Positions 35,590 to 48,703 of a DNA stretch of 64,000 nucleotides are shown piece after piece (position 1 is the first letter of the stretch; each line of letters opens with the position of its first letter). The notes below the pieces were generated by a model. The model had not been told where the DNA came from, did no database searches, and worked only from the letters and a program-made list of their open reading frames with translations. Source of the stretch: Gnetum montanum (lineage: Eukaryota > Streptophyta > Gnetopsida > Gnetales > Gnetaceae); assembly GCA_015680685.1 (NCBI GenBank), contig MNCI01022230.1, forward strand, positions 166,326 to 230,325. The letters are read 5' to 3'. A program made the position numbers and the translations under genes.

Positions 35590-36496
35590 TGATAAAGTCA
35601 AATTTTTATGCATGATGATATTGTAACAATGATATCATATCAATGATGTTGTTAATATGATGTAGCAACACATGCTATGTCATCATTGATATGATATCTC
35701 AGGATGTGTGTAGCATTATAAATATGACACTTGGGTGTACAATCAAAATAACTTTCATTTCCATAGTAACTAGACTCTTGCAGTTTGATTTCCTATCTTA
35801 GACTTAGTGATAGTAAATGCATGTAGTGTGGTGTGTCATACTAAACAGAATCTTTATTCAAATAGTTTGTACTTGGGCACAAGTTATGAATGAAAATAAA
35901 GATCAAAGCTATTTCCCACCATTACAACATTCTCTTAGTTTACTATTCTCACTTAGCATAATGTTTACTACTTACTTAGCTTGATGTTTACTACTTAACT
36001 AGATTAGCACTTTACTTTCCCAAGCACCTTATTTTTACTTATTAATAGTACATGGAATGGATATGAATGATTTCAAGCATTAAGTGTGATCATATGGTAA
36101 TCCTAGTAGTATTATCACTTGGTTCACCCAATAGCATGATACTTGGTAACCCCAATGGTCATTACATAAGCCCAAGATGTATCCAAAAAATTAGGAATGA
36201 TCATCCATCATAGTAGGCTAGAATAGATTCATGTTTCCTAGTTAATATGGACTTAGATATTTCTCACAATGTTCACACTTAGTAGCATAACCAACCCAAT
36301 AACATCATCTATTATATGCCTCATTACAAACTAAACCATACACTTAGACTTTACTATCTTGAGTGGGAAGATAGCAATCACGAGCTTAATTCAATTATAA
36401 GCATATCAACATTGACAATCCATGGATTACAATTTGGCTATGTGTAAACACTCATAACATGTATGGTTGGGTGTTGTATTAATCTACCACTCATCA
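35590..36496 (+). repeat. Element A: 3' LTR
   Basis: Begins TGATAAAG right after the purine-rich 'atgagggta' (35581-35589) and ends CCACTCATCA, matching the ends of the LTRs of C (TGATGAG...CTCATCA). A TATA-like 'tataaatatg' lies near 35717 and 'aataaagatc' near 35897 as a poly(A) signal. Contains palindromic 'gatatcatatcaatgatg'-type sequence, a decayed form of the inverted repeat seen in C. Confidence 0.8.
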
Positions 36497-36809
36497 ATTA
36501 TTCTTATTAATAATAGAGTAATACCATTCCCAAATTTCTTTGCATTTACATCAAACTTGTAATCTAAATCATGATCACTTTGAATAACTCATTTGTACAT
36601 ATATAATCAATAACTAAAAAGCTTTCAAAATATCCCTCTTAAAAGAAAATTTGGACAATATTTTCTAATAATAAAATGTGAGCCTAGTGTTAAGACTTTT
36701 AATTTGGAATCTTAAAGTTATAGATTTGATTTTCATGAAAAAGTCTAAGTTATAAAGTTAATTGTATATCTTGGAGATAAGTATTATTTAAAAAAAGATT
36801 TGGGAAGGT
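36497..36809. other. Junction between A and B with a SINE-like insert
   Basis: Contains at 36675-36770 a copy of the 'gcctagtg-taagactctt' repeat (tRNA-like A box) followed by a decayed B-box-like 'agatttgattttc'. The start of B's 5' LTR should lie here but was not found, so B's LTR is truncated or rearranged. Confidence 0.4.
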
Positions 36810-36897
36810 TGTTGGAGATAAGTATATCTTGAAGTTAGAGTTAGTGTGAACACTTGTGACTTGTATGGTTGTGTTGGAATATACAACCACTCATCAT

Positions 36898-36917
36898 TAG
36901 CATCGTTTTAGGGGATG
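36898..36917 (+). other. Element B: primer-binding site
   Basis: After the LTR end CCACTCATCA and one spacer base the sequence reads TAGCATCGTTTTAGGGGATG. This is a decayed TGGCGCCGTTGCCGGGGAT, the complement of the 3' end of plant tRNA-Asp. The changes are C to T and G to A. Confidence 0.6.
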
Positions 36918-37699
36918 TATTAATGTTTGCTAGTTAGCTAATTTTTTATAGTTCATTGTATCAAGTATCATAAAGTAGACCTTTCGAACTTAGAATACTT
37001 TTTCAAAATGTATACATACTTAAGCATGAAACAAATTAAAATGGCTTGTACAACTAAAGTAAAATCTCCACCTATTATCAATCTTAATAAAATTTATGAC
37101 AAAGATTACAATGAAGAAGATTTAAGTGTAGCGATGTAAACAAGAATTTCATATGTTTATATTATTTCTTATTATCCTGATTTCACATCATTTTCCACCA
37201 AGATGAATAACTCATATGGAAAGACTTACAAGATAATATTATCTTACCACCTAAAAGTTGAGCCCAATCAATGCTTCAAGTCAACATTATGAGATCAAAT
37301 CTTATCCATGTACAAGAAGGGTATCATGTTACCAAAAACATGACCAAGCCATATTAGTCTACAAAGGCTTAAGTAAGAAAAAATGTTATTATGAAGGCAA
37401 GATATCAACAAGAGAAAGGAAAGAGAGCACCACCTATAATTATCCTTGAAGCAAAAAAAGATGTACCATCCAAAGCTAAAAAGTCCTATCAAACTCATAC
37501 ATCTCATTCTTAGAAAATAATAATATGCATTGAAGATCTTGTAAAAATTAATCTCCATTCAGCTCTTATAGAAACCCCTAGAAGAGATCAGAAATAATCT
37601 AGACTTAGGAGGAATTTAATGCATAAGATATTATATAGATCTAGAAGAAATGAATCAAGAATTCATAGCAGAAGAACTAGCCAACACCATTCTTTAACT

Positions 37700-38920
37700 T
37701 CCCCATTACACTCATCAACAAATTCTTTTAGGAGGAAATGAAAACTAAGGGATCATGATAGGGAAACAAGAAGAGCTCATGGGAGGCATGCAAAGATCAT
37801 GCAGGAAATGCAAATAGAAGAAGACATCCTATGTAGAAGAAGATAGTGATGAATATAGAGAAGGAAGGATTAGACAAGAAGAAAGGGAACATCATGAGCA
37901 TTAGAGGGGTCACCACTACAATAGATCCTATGAACCTAAAGACTATGAAGAGCTCCTATTAGCCACTTGTAGTATGATTAATATTAGGGAAGTAGTGTAC
38001 ATTCCAACTAGACATTAAACAATATTCACATTAAGCAACTTGACATGAATAATATTTCAAAGTTTGAAGGTGGATACCGTGAAAATCCATAACATCACCT
38101 CCAAGCCTTTCATGATGCCTGTGCCCTACAAAATATAGAGAATAATTATAAAAAATTAAAATTATTTTCCAAAACACTCATTAAGAAATCAAAATGCTAT
38201 TACAAGTTCCTAGAATCATAATCAATCAAAAGATAAAGTACCATGCTAGAACTTTTCAATGATAAATATCAAACTTATTCAACAGTGTTAAACTTAAGAA
38301 AAAAAATCCAACGATGGAAACAAGGGATACATGAATCCCTTGATGTAGTAATTCATAGATCCTACTCATTATTGAATATATTCCCAAGCCATGTATTTTC
38401 TTAATAGGAACAATTATAGTACATCATTGATGGGCTAAGGAATAAAATGTGAGAGACCTTGGAAGTATATGCCAAAGATAGATTATTAGAGATGACAACT
38501 TATTGAATCCAAAGGATGCTAGAAAAAGTAGTGAAATAAGTAGGGAAGCTACAAAAAATGGAATTAACTAAAGAATATAATAGGAATTTGGCTATCAAGA
38601 AAAGTGACCTAACGATATATGAAATGCAAGAAGAAAAATATTAAAAGATGCAATCCAGCGAAAGACTATGCCTATCCAAAAATCAGTAAATGACATCATA
38701 GCAAAGGTAGAGAAAATGTGGGATTTTTTGGATGAAACAATTGCTACAACACTTAATATAGTTAAAGAAGGAACTAAACAAGACTTCAATAGAAATAAAT
38801 ATAGAAAGAAGAAAAAGGATGATGAACACAAGAATTATAAAGAAAAAGAAAAAGTTACTATGATAGAGAAATTAATAGACTCAAGCTTAAAAGATGAAAT
38901 AGGTTGCAAAGTATGTTAAT
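37700..38920 (+). pseudogene. Element B: gag
   Basis: Homologous to gag of C. The core at 38030-38440 shows HHLQAFHDA, KKLKLFSKTLI, LELFNDKYQTYSTV, LRKKIQRWKQG and IIDGLRNK. The last part (38668-38919) is an open, Lys-rich frame matching C at about 48600. The leader and early gag at 36918-37700 are too decayed to read. Stops fall on Gln codons. Confidence 0.7.
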
Positions 38921-39184
38921 ATGAAGATTTTAAGGGATGTTGTCCTGTCATGGCTCACTTGCAAGAGTTAAGGGCATATGTACTTAATCCCAAGTTTATC
39001 AAAAGATAAATGCCAAGATGAATACCTTATCTACAAGGTAATTATAGATAGCCCTACCAAAAAACATACTATCCAAGAAAGGTTTATCCTTAACTATATG
39101 AATAATACCAATGGTAGTGGCAACAATAATTGTCATGGAACATGTCATTACCAAGGTAATAATATCCTTGTAGATAGCTAGATC

Positions 39185-39445
39185 CTTATGGATACTATGT
39201 ACAATGTCCTATATCTCCTAAAAGTACTTCTTTCCATGCTTCCTCTTCATACTATCTAGTAGTATACCACAAGCCTACAACCTCATGCATGAATTCACAT
39301 CCTTACACATCTCAACTAGTATTGGATCCATCCTATCAAGCTCTTAATTCTCTACCACTAGTACCACTATCAATCATGTAAGGGAAACTACCAGTACAAT
39401 CACAATAGAAGAGTGTTATTAAGGTAGTTAGCCTATAGAGAGATT
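39185..39445 (+). pseudogene. Element B: Pro/Tyr/Ser-rich Gag tail
   Basis: Reads as a low-complexity region rich in Pro, Ser, Tyr and Gln (CPISPKS, YYLVVYHKPTT, SHPYTSQLV), corresponding to the Pro-rich stretch of C at 48950-49600. No zinc knuckle is seen. Confidence 0.5.
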
Positions 39446-39719
39446 ATTATAATATCAATACTAAAGGTAAATCTAGGATACATCCTTTCTTTAAGGAAAT
39501 TTCAAAGAAGGTTTGAAGAATAGGAACTTCATCTATCCATGCTCCTTTCACATGAAGTCCTTAAGATAGTATTGTACTTCTAGCATTAAAAGAAAAGAAC
39601 CTAACAACTCTCATGTTAACTAGCATAGTATAGGATTGAATAAAAGTAGGAACTCTTCCTAAGAAAAGAATAGATCCTAGAAATCCTTTAATTTATGTAC
39701 AAATTACTGAAAATTAACC

Positions 39720-40080
39720 ATGTAAGGCTTTTCTAGAGTCACATTCTAGAGTTAATTTGATATCTTAAGGAACATAACAAGCATGAAACCTACCACAATT
39801 AAAGAAGTATAACATAAGACTAGAGCTTGTAGATCAATCAATCACCATTCATTTGGGATAGATAGAAGATGTGGTGACTCCTATGAATGTGTGCTCTTAT
39901 CCATTAGACTTTCTTGTGATTAATATGAAGAATAATAATAGGGACTTTCCTATCATTATGGGGACAACATGGCTTAGCACAATTGATGCTAAGTTAGAAA
40001 TGAGAGACTTGTCCTTGGAAATCTCCAAGGAAGATAAGAAAGAAGCCATACAAACACAAAGAATTTTATGTATTACTTAG
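39720..40080 (+). pseudogene. Element B: retropepsin-like protease
   Basis: The plus-strand frame reads an aspartic protease domain of Gypsy type: SRVNLIS after the active site, LELVDQSITIHLG, VVTPMNVCSYPLDFLVINM and PIIMGTTWLST (ILGRPWL in relatives). The last 70 codons are open from 39871. The active site D-S/T-G reads Glu-Ser-His, so the enzyme is dead. C has no protease, so B is the more complete non-autonomous form. Confidence 0.7.
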
Positions 40081-42880
40081 AATAAATAATGATATAGTTG
40101 TAGATCAAAAGTTCAAAATGTCAACATGATCCTTATACCAACCCACAACAAATTTGAGAACAAGTGTATACACAAAAAGAAACTATGCCTACTAAACCAA
40201 AAGACACTCATTGGTTAAGAAATTAGAACATAAAAATATCAAAAAAATGCATGCAAACATCCAACCCACTTATTAACTCCGACACCAAGAAAATAACTTA
40301 AATTGAAAACTTACAAAAGGATATCTAATACCATGACTATACACCAACAAGAAGTTGTAGACATGTAGACTTAAACCTTGAAATTAAAAATAAACAAGAA
40401 AAAATATTTGAATCCTCTAAAATAAGAGTATCATCTAGTATAACAATATATGTATCTCCAAATGATCAAAATTTGATTATCATCAATATCATTGGATAAT
40501 AAAAAATAACATAAATCACTAAGGATGATAAACAAGAAATCAAGAGTGTATGATCTTGGGGATGTATGGTCCATTTTTTGAATCCTCACCTATGATTTCA
40601 ATCATGGCAAAGGTGCCCTATCTTAAACAAGAATTGATAAGTGCATTTTAAATTTTTTATTTTATAATTATTTGATTTACAATTTTTGAAACATACTTTT
40701 CTAAATTTTTACCATTTTTTATATTCTTTAATATATTTTCTATTATTTTATATTTTTCACCTTTCTTATCATTTTTCATTCTTCAATATCTTTTAAATTT
40801 TTTATACATTTTCCTATTCTTACCTATTTCTCATTCTTTGTTATAGTTTTATTGTTTATCATGTACATATTTTTGTTAATCTTTCTAATAACATGTAAAG
40901 GAATAAACAAGATGTAGTTAACATAATGAGAATTTTACCCTATGTTATTAAATCACTAAAGGATTAATTGTATATATAGTAACACCACATCATCCATCCA
41001 CTCATTTTGAATAATAAAGAGGTTCTTACCATGGACATAATGACATTCTGTCCACAATGAAACTAAAATAACACAATGATCATTATGCTTGGATGAAAAA
41101 GTGAAAACCCAAGTGGGAATAAAAAGGGTGTTATATCATGGTGATTTGTGGATTCTCTAAGGATGCTACAATGAGTCTTATTATGCTATTAAGTTATTTT
41201 ATTTACTTGAGTTCTAATAAAAAACATGAAAGAATGTGCTTAAATAAGTGTTGTCTTGCCATGTGACTGGAAAGACATGTTACCTATGTCTGAAACATAG
41301 TAATAATATAATAAATGCACATAACAAAAATTTTGGTTGTTCACTGAAAAGACATGTCTCAAGAATTTTAAGGTTTTCTAGGCTCACATTGGTTATGGAG
41401 CAAGAAAGACATGTTAACCATTCTTGAAGGCACTCCTTTGTCCAATGGCCAAGAATCCTTTAAAATAAACTATGTAGTTAATAAATTACTTTTTAGTACT
41501 TCATTGTCAAGTGATAATATTTCATGAAGTTTTGATAGTCTTATGGTTGTCAGTTTTAAGATAATATAATGTGATGTCACTGGTAAGTGGTATGGACTTG
41601 GTTTGGATTTGGTACAAAGAGACTAATGATCATTTTAACCATGCATTACATATAGAATTTATTATGCTTATGGTAAGACACCTCACATTCCATTTTTTCT
41701 AGTCCCTACTACTACTATTCCATCTCACTACTATATATAATTATAATTTGAGAGTTTTATATAATATAGCATTATTTTCATATTGGAGCAATACTAGCAT
41801 GAATATTTTGGAAGGTATGTATAATTTATATTCAACTTCATGAGTACTCATAGCCACTTGTAGGTATGGTTATACAAGGACATTAGTGGTAGGAGCCTCC
41901 TTAAGAGAGGAGATACTGGTATAACTTTTATGTTTCATACTTGATGACCAATTCCACATCATCTTGTACCTCCTAAATACATAAGTAATCATCATTATTT
42001 TGCTACATATTAATATTCACTCATAAGTTCAAAATTTTTGAGAAAGAATCTCCTAAAATATTAACTTATTTATTTTGTTCAAAATCCTTCTTTCACATAC
42101 TTTTGATAACAAGTTCTTATATTCTATGCATCACCTAGGATCAAACTCTTTGGATCATCTTTACACCTTTCAAAATATTCATTCTATTTATTTTTTCAAT
42201 CAAAATTTGCAAAAATTTTAATAATTTCAATGATAATATTATAGGTACAATATATGAGGCCCTACAATATAGCATCAATGATATCACAATTACAATATCG
42301 GCCTTATGCACGGATTGTTAGAAAAATTTCTTATTTCCTCATTTCATGCATAGGAATTTCATGTTGTTATTCTAACTTCCAAAATTTAGAGATCCATATC
42401 TTCTTCACCTCATGTCAAATTTTATAAATTTTTTAATCCTTTTTCTCATGAAGTGACCAACTCAGTCATGGAAAAAAGAGTTGTGCATAGTTTTTTGTGA
42501 AGTATGCTAAAATTATCTAATGCCTATAAGAACAAGTAAGGATAAGAATGATAATAAATAATAACATTTTAATCTAATATAGGCCAATAAACTTAATGAT
42601 TCTTTCTAATTATCCATTTGAATATATCTTAAACTATAAATCTAGTGATGGATCGTTAAAATAAAATTGTCTTCAAAAAACTACTTAATAAAGGGTTTTC
42701 CTAAAAAATGTATGTTTCCAAGTTCAAAAATTTTTCTAAAATTATAATCCAAATTTGAAATAAAATTGATAACGAAGGATGATTTTGAACAAACCAAAAA
42801 ATCTAATGAAGGGTTAAGAACCATTAGAAATTTTTCTTGGAATATTTAGGTAATCCTAAAATTTTTTATGATTGCAAATA
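40081..42880 (+). other. Element B: post-gag region, T-rich tract and conserved block
   Basis: 40081-40640 is A-rich and unassigned. 40640-40870 is the T-rich tract and 40870-42880 the conserved non-coding block shared with A and C. The pol genes expected between protease and the T-rich tract are missing. It ends in 'tgattgcaa' before the 3' ORF, where C has 'tgattgcag'. Confidence 0.6.
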
Positions 42881-45690
42881 CCACCAAAGAGATTCAAAGC
42901 TCAAGGACTCTCATAACTAAGGGAGAATAGACCTAGAGGATGAGGTAGAGGATGAGGCATAGAAAAAATTCCTCTTGTAGAGTAAGAATTGTAGTCCTAT
43001 AGCATCCATTAGTTGATAGCTATAATAGGGTAATCTATGCAGGCAAAAGATGATTCCCTACTAGCTCTAGAACAAGGACAATATCTAACACTCTTAAAGA
43101 AGTATCTTTAGGCTATTTAGGAGAGTTTCATCATGTTTACTATCATAGTGAAACTCAATTTTGGATCCTTTATGAAGTTTGCACCTATGGAGGTTCATGA
43201 ATAACTTCAAGTCCCTTCCCTATGACCCACCATCTTAAGCAATGATAAATGATACTTAGAAGAAGTCTGCCAGTTTTGACAATTAAACAGGATGATGCCA
43301 CAATAAAAATTAATGGATTCATAGTGCCATATTCTATATAAGTAGATGCAAAGGCATTGAATATACCAAATATGAGGACTAACATATTTCAAATATCCAT
43401 AATGTCCAACATAGATGTAGTAAATTTATGACTACATAGGGCATATGGAACCATCAAAAAAATATAGAAAATTATCTACTACTGAGATGATCTACTTCAA
43501 GATTGGAAAATCTCATATATTTCCAACACAGAGGCTTAATAAAATTTTCACCTATGTTGCCAAGGAAAGTATTATTTTGATGGGAAAATTCAAAGTTGAC
43601 ATTACTCATCTACTATTCCTAGAAAAGAAGATTGGGAAACCTACTTTGTCATGCTCTTGTCTTGTTAGAACGTTGTATCGACAAGCCAAAATATAGGGCT
43701 ACAACAATGATGTACTTCTTAAAGAGAAAAATGCATCATATGATCAAATTTATAAGCCATTTCCACCTAAGAAAGATCAAGCACAGAAACCAATAGGCAT
43801 TGAGACTGTACGAGGATCAATATTGGCTACAAACATTCTAGTCATAGAAATAGAACAAGTAGTACCTAGTGGATCTACTCTAACTATAGAGAAAGTAAGA
43901 CCAAGTGCTCCACCAGCACAACTACTCTAACTATAGAGAAAGTAAGACCAAGTGCTCCACCAGCACAACTACTCTAACTATAGAGAAAGTAAGACCAAGT
44001 GCTCCACCAGCACAATAAGGCTACAGACCTTCAATAATCCATCTATAGTAGATAGTAGAAATGATAAGTTAGCGTAACAGGGACGTAGCAAGTATGTATA
44101 GTAGTCATGTATCTTTGTAGGTAGGAGAGGATGATGATTGGGCACAATAAATTTTAGGAAACATTATATTCTTTTAGGTGATGTTAGAAATTGAAGAAGG
44201 AGCCACTATGGTGATAATGCAACATCAAGATGCAGTAGTAGTAGTAGAATTCATCACTGATCATATTAAAAAATCCTTTAATATTCTCATTGTGGTACCA
44301 AAAAATACCACTAGAGCTAAAGATGTTGAAATCATAGTTGAAACATCAATGACCCTTGCAGACCATGAAGATGCAGTAGAGAAAATGTTCTAGATAAGAC
44401 AAGTCATGTAGAATCTTTTTGATATCCCCAATAATATCACTATAGTATAGTCAAAATTAATATCCATAAAAGATAAACTAGTAATGGTAGAAACAAGGAT
44501 GCAAGATACAGAAAGTGAAGTGCAAAGATTACAAGAAGAGCTAGTTCTATTGAAAATAGAAAGACAAGATCCTACATAACACATTACATTTGATGAATTA
44601 ACATTATTTAAAAATGAACAAATTACTCAACTAATGATTAAATAAAAATAGATGGAGATTGAGAAGGAGAAAGTAGTATGTAATGCTTTAGTAAAAGAAT
44701 CCCAAACATACACACATGAAAAGGCCATTGTTATACTAGGAGAGAAGAAAAAATAATTTTTGTAGAAAATTTGAGGTTGATGGACATTGAAAAGTAAAGG
44801 AACATACTAGAGGAAAGCATTTATTAGCTTAGATAGTAGTTTTCTTGATTCCACCTCAATATTAGACAACTGGCCTATCAAAATAGCATCTTATTAATGG
44901 AAAAAGTATGCACAGTCCAAAAAAAGTCAACTATTAAAATTAGCATGTGACAAAATAAGGCTAATAAGCATGAAAGGCTCAAAGAATACTTCAAGGACCA
45001 AGTGGGCATGTATAAGAAGATCAATGAGAAAGAAATCTAGATAGCCAAAATCAAAATCAGTTCCATCACAAAGTAAACACCTGATTGGAAATCCATCTTG
45101 GATAGCCTTACCCATGTCCATCAAGCTAAGCTAAAAAATAAAGACCTTTAGATAGAAGACCTAACAAAGTAAATGTGATTAGCAAATCTCTAATATGCTA
45201 ACTTAGCCATGTTAACAATAGGCAGACCAAGGACAAATTTGGAGTAGAAGGTAGCTAAGGTGTATTCCATATATGAAAAAGAGTTTGTAGATAGAAAATA
45301 TGCACAAAAAAAGCTTCATATCACAAACTCTAAATTAGAAGTAGTCAAATCTAGCTACTAGGATTAGAATGATATAGTAGCAAACTTGGTTAGAAGAATG
45401 ATAGATTAGCAAAAACTACATAAGATAGCTAGAGCTTTTAAAATAGAAAGAACATAGCTTGCAGCATCATATGTTAAGGCCAATAAGATATTTCCATATC
45501 TACCATGTTCCTAGAAATTACTGAATCTTGCCAACATTAGTAAATTTGCATGAATGGTACATGATCCCAAAATAGAGAAAGAAAAGCTCAAAGTATTATT
45601 AAATAGATATTAATTCCAAAAGTCAAATAACAAATGGAAAACGAATGGAGAAACCACCACCCAACATAAAGAAATCTATGTTAAGGTTAA
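42881..45690 (+). pseudogene. Element B: 3' ORF
   Basis: Homologous to 10544-12859 plus 34926-35420 and, unlike A, uninterrupted. Recognisable pieces: the basic N-terminal part, an open frame at 43445-43696 (EMIYFKIGKSHIFPTQRL), the part at 44178-44393, and a coiled-coil-like helix region at 44450-45180. The C-terminal 45240-45640 stretch serves as the reference for the insertion in A. The original ATG reads ATA. Inside lies an exact 3 x 47 bp amplification. Function unknown. Confidence 0.65.
43875..44015 (+). repeat. Exact 3 x 47-bp tandem repeat
   Basis: Copies start at 43875, 43922 and 43969 and end at 44015. They are identical as read. 47 is not a multiple of three, so the expansion arose after the frame had stopped mattering. 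Identity among copies contrasts with the worn sequence around, pointing to recent slippage, recombination or gene conversion, or an assembly artefact. Confidence 0.95.
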
Positions 45691-45910
45691 TTTTGTTTTG
45701 TTTTTTGTGTTTTTGTTTTTTGTTATGTGAGTCATCTGTTACATGATGATTTAGTATCACCACTCAAACAAAGATATGGCATTCATAGTAGAGCTTTTCT
45801 TGAAAATATGTATCATGAAGTTGAGTCCATGTAACCCCATAAGTTTGTAAGGAACTCTATCCTTCTTTTTTTTGAACTCAAGTGTGAGTTTTCAGCCAGT
45901 CATGGGAGGA

Positions 45911-46446
45911 TAATAAAATGTTTATTGTAAAGGACTATGGTATCATAGATGTGATATCATAGCTCTGCATACATCATTGTAGATATAATGTAGTGGGCCA
46001 TGGTTATGTCTATAAATATGAGCTCACCATCATGTAAAAAACAAGTTTAAGTTAAACACTTTGTGAAATTCTTATAGTTTATTTCTTAAATTTAGAGTTA
46101 GTGTGAATGCTAATAGTATGGTAAATTACAGTTATACAAAATCTTTATTTGAGTGCATTATTCTTAGATGCAATTCATGAATGGCAATAAAGATCAAGAT
46201 TGTTCTTCATTATAACATATTATTTATAATATATTTAATTCTCCATGATATTTACTTTTACTATCATTTACAATTTCAATTCTCATTAGTAAGATGGAAT
46301 AAGTACAATTGGTTTCAAGTAAAGTGTAATTGTTTTGTAACCCATTAGTGAATTTGCTTAATAGTGAAGTTACTTGGTAATCTTAGTAATAGTTATATTA
46401 GCTTAGAATGTATACAAAAAACTAGGAACATATGCTTATTGCCATA
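45911..46446 (+). repeat. Element B: 3' LTR, left part
   Basis: Begins after the purine-rich 'catgggagga'. Contains TATA-like 'ctataaatatgag' near 46010 and 'aataaagatcaag' near 46190. It is cut by element C at the CCATA duplication and continues at 53258. Confidence 0.8.
46442..46446 (+). repeat. Target-site duplication CCATA, left
   Basis: Identical to 53253-53257 on the other side of element C, exactly abutting TGATGAG. Confidence 0.92.
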
Positions 46447-47264
46447 TGATGAGTCATGAATTTGCTGGCTATGATATCACATTCGTGATATTGCAGTGGG
46501 ATATTGCGTAGGAGATATCACAGCCTATCTCCTCATGTATAAATAAGAGGTAGAAAGATTTGGTAGGCAGTTTTTCAGTTTTCAGTTTTAGTGTTAGGTT
46601 TTATGTAGTTATTATCTTAACCCTTCTCTCCCAGTGCATGCTTGCAATGTGGTGATTGTAATTGTACAGCATCCTTATTCGAGTGTGACGTACTTGGACA
46701 TGCACATGACCAAAAATAAAGATCGTGATTACTTCATCATTGTAGCATTCTCTCAATTTAATTATTTATTTAATTGTTAATTACAGCTTTCTTGGTTAAT
46801 ATCTCTTCACCCTAAACTCCTATTAAACGCGGAATGAGTATGACTTGATTACAAGCATTTAAGTGTGGCTACTTGGTAACCTAGTAGCGTACCTAGGATC
46901 TGTGCTTGGCAATCCCAATGGTAGTCATGCATGAGGTCCAAGATGTGTACGAATGATTGAGGAACAGATGCTCATCGCACTTAGGCTAGCTTAGATCTCT
47001 CTCACCCTCTCTCTCTTAGCTTAGTTAATATCATTTCCCATTGTATTCAGGAGTAGTAGTAGTATAGGAACACATCATATATCTCATTCTAGACTAAACC
47101 ATATGTGACAAAGTTAACACTAGTCTAGATGGAAAGACAGCAAACTACGACCTACGAATAATTGTCTTGATACCAAAACTAGTCCGTCTACGAAGTTTGA
47201 CCAAATTGTGCATGAAATGCTCATATTCGTATGGTTGACTGTAGGGGTACCTCACCACTCATCA
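46447..47264 (+). repeat. Element C: 5' LTR
   Basis: 818 bp. Promoter: TATAAATA at 46538-46545. Poly(A) signal: AATAAA at 46715-46720, in a stretch identical in both LTRs. A (CT)-rich run is at 46998-47015. Ends CCACTCATCA. Confidence 0.92.
46538..46545 (+). promoter_or_regulatory. Element C: TATA box in the 5' LTR
   Basis: TATAAATA, about 90 bases from the LTR start. The 3' LTR has 'tacaaaataag' at the same place, so only the 5' copy keeps the box. A and B have 'tataaatatga' at the matching position. Confidence 0.65.
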
Positions 47265-47265
47265 T

Positions 47266-47286
47266 TGGTATCGTTGCTGGGGATGG
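47266..47286 (+). other. Element C: primer-binding site (tRNA-Asp type)
   Basis: Reads TGGTATCGTTGCTGGGGAT then GG. It differs from the tRNA-Asp complement TGGCGCCGTTGCCGGGGAT at three bases, all C-to-T or G-to-A. One base separates it from the LTR end. Athila and related Gypsy elements commonly use this tRNA. Confidence 0.85.
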
Positions 47287-47405
47287 TACTAGTTATCTAG
47301 ATTAGTTATTTCATACAAGGTCGTTGTATAAGAATTAATGGTGTATCTTTTAGAAATAAATAATTATAAAAATTCACATATAAATTCACACATAATTGCA
47401 CAATC

Positions 47406-48703
47406 ATGCCTCTCCTACAAGACTATGATAATGCCACATCTAGTGAGGCAATTCATTAGAGAACCAACGAATTATTTGAAGATGAAGTCTGGAGTACTCA
47501 ACCTTATGCAAGAGTCTCCTACGTTTATGAACACCCCAACGATACTCAAAGACTCTCGTCATCCAACTCTGACACCTCTAGTGAGGATGAGACATCCCAT
47601 AGAATGAGGAGGCACGCAAGACCTAGGACCTTTTCAATAACTAACAAGAACTTACTTGGGGATGATTGCAAGACTTACAAAAGTCATAACGAGTTTTAAA
47701 GTTCCTTCTCTTCCTCTACTCCTTCAATGTCAAATTGTGAGATGGATGACTATCTTTCAAGGGATCGACGTAGAACTAAAAATTGAGCTCACAAAGAAAA
47801 TCAAGAACACCAACATAAACGTAGGCAACATCATCCCAACACACAAAAGCATAACTTACTTGATGATGATGAACTGCTACTGGCCACTATAAGCCTAACA
47901 CAAATACAAGAGGCTGTTCAAATCTCCCATGGGCATTGTAAAGAGAGCCTTCTACCCAAGCTCAATTTAAACAACTTCCCTAATTTCTCAAGAGGCTATG
48001 ACTTAGATTTGCATCAACATTTACAAGCCTTATATGATGCTTACGCATGGAACAACATTGATAACAGTTGGAAAAAACTCAAGCTCTTCCCTATGACACT
48101 CATTGGCCAAGCAAAAGTATGGTATAGATCATTAAAACCAAATTCAATACAACGTTGGCCAATAATGCTATAACTATTTAATGAAAGATATCAAACCTAC
48201 GCAAGAGTGTCAGCCTTAAGGAAACAAATCCAAGAGTGGAAACAAGCACAACATGATCCTTGGACATGGCCTTAGAAAGATATTATGCACTTTTAAACAA
48301 CTATCCAGGCCATGAGTTCTCTGAGGAAAGGCTAATGTACCATATCATTGATGGGCTTCGTGATGCAACAAGAGAAACCCTAGGAATGTATGCCCAAGGT
48401 CAACTATAGGAACTACAAAACCATCAAGTCCAAGATCTTATTAAGTGGGTAGCAAAAGAAGAAGGAGAAATGGCTAGATGGGAAAGTGTTGAAAAACATC
48501 AACGGGACCAAAGTCTCAACTTAACAAAGGTCCATAATCACAAAAAGGAGAAATCAACCGCTCTCAAGGAGGAAGAACCATCTTTGCCAGTACAACAATC
48601 ATTAGATGAAATCAAGGAAAAGATCAATAAGAGGATGGAATGGATGCATAAAAAGTGTGGAGAATATATCAATATTATTGGAGATAGAGTTTTGACAACC
48701 TGA
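47406..48703 (+). pseudogene. Element C: gag
   Basis: From ATG 47406 a frame of about 430 codons encodes an Athila-type Gag. It has an acidic and basic N-terminal part, LDDDELLLATISL, then the capsid core with HQHLQALYDAYAWNN, KKLKLFPMTLIGQAKVWYRS, QLFNERYQTYARV and LRKQIQEWKQA. After a frameshift near 48255 it continues with LERYYALLNNYPGHEF, YHIIDGLRDA and a Lys/Glu-rich tail ending at TGA 48701-48703. The in-frame stops before the frameshift sit at expected Gln or Arg codons (TAG, TAA, TGA from CAG, CAA, CGA). The protein would form the particle that packages element RNA. Confidence 0.85.

Larger units (their letters stand above)
6400..36496 (+). mobile_element. Element A: Athila-like Gypsy retrotransposon, interrupted
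   Basis: A reads left to right: end of reverse transcriptase and RNase H (6421-6960), integrase (7080-8290), T-rich tract, long non-coding block, 3' ORF starting at 10544, then 3' LTR (35590-36496). A 22-kb element in opposite orientation splits the 3' ORF between 12864 and 34921. Rejoining across the gap matches the uninterrupted homologue in element B around 45200. The 5' LTR, gag and protease are missing or unrecognised, so the left limit at 6400 is only the first supported domain. All frames are broken. Confidence 0.8.
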
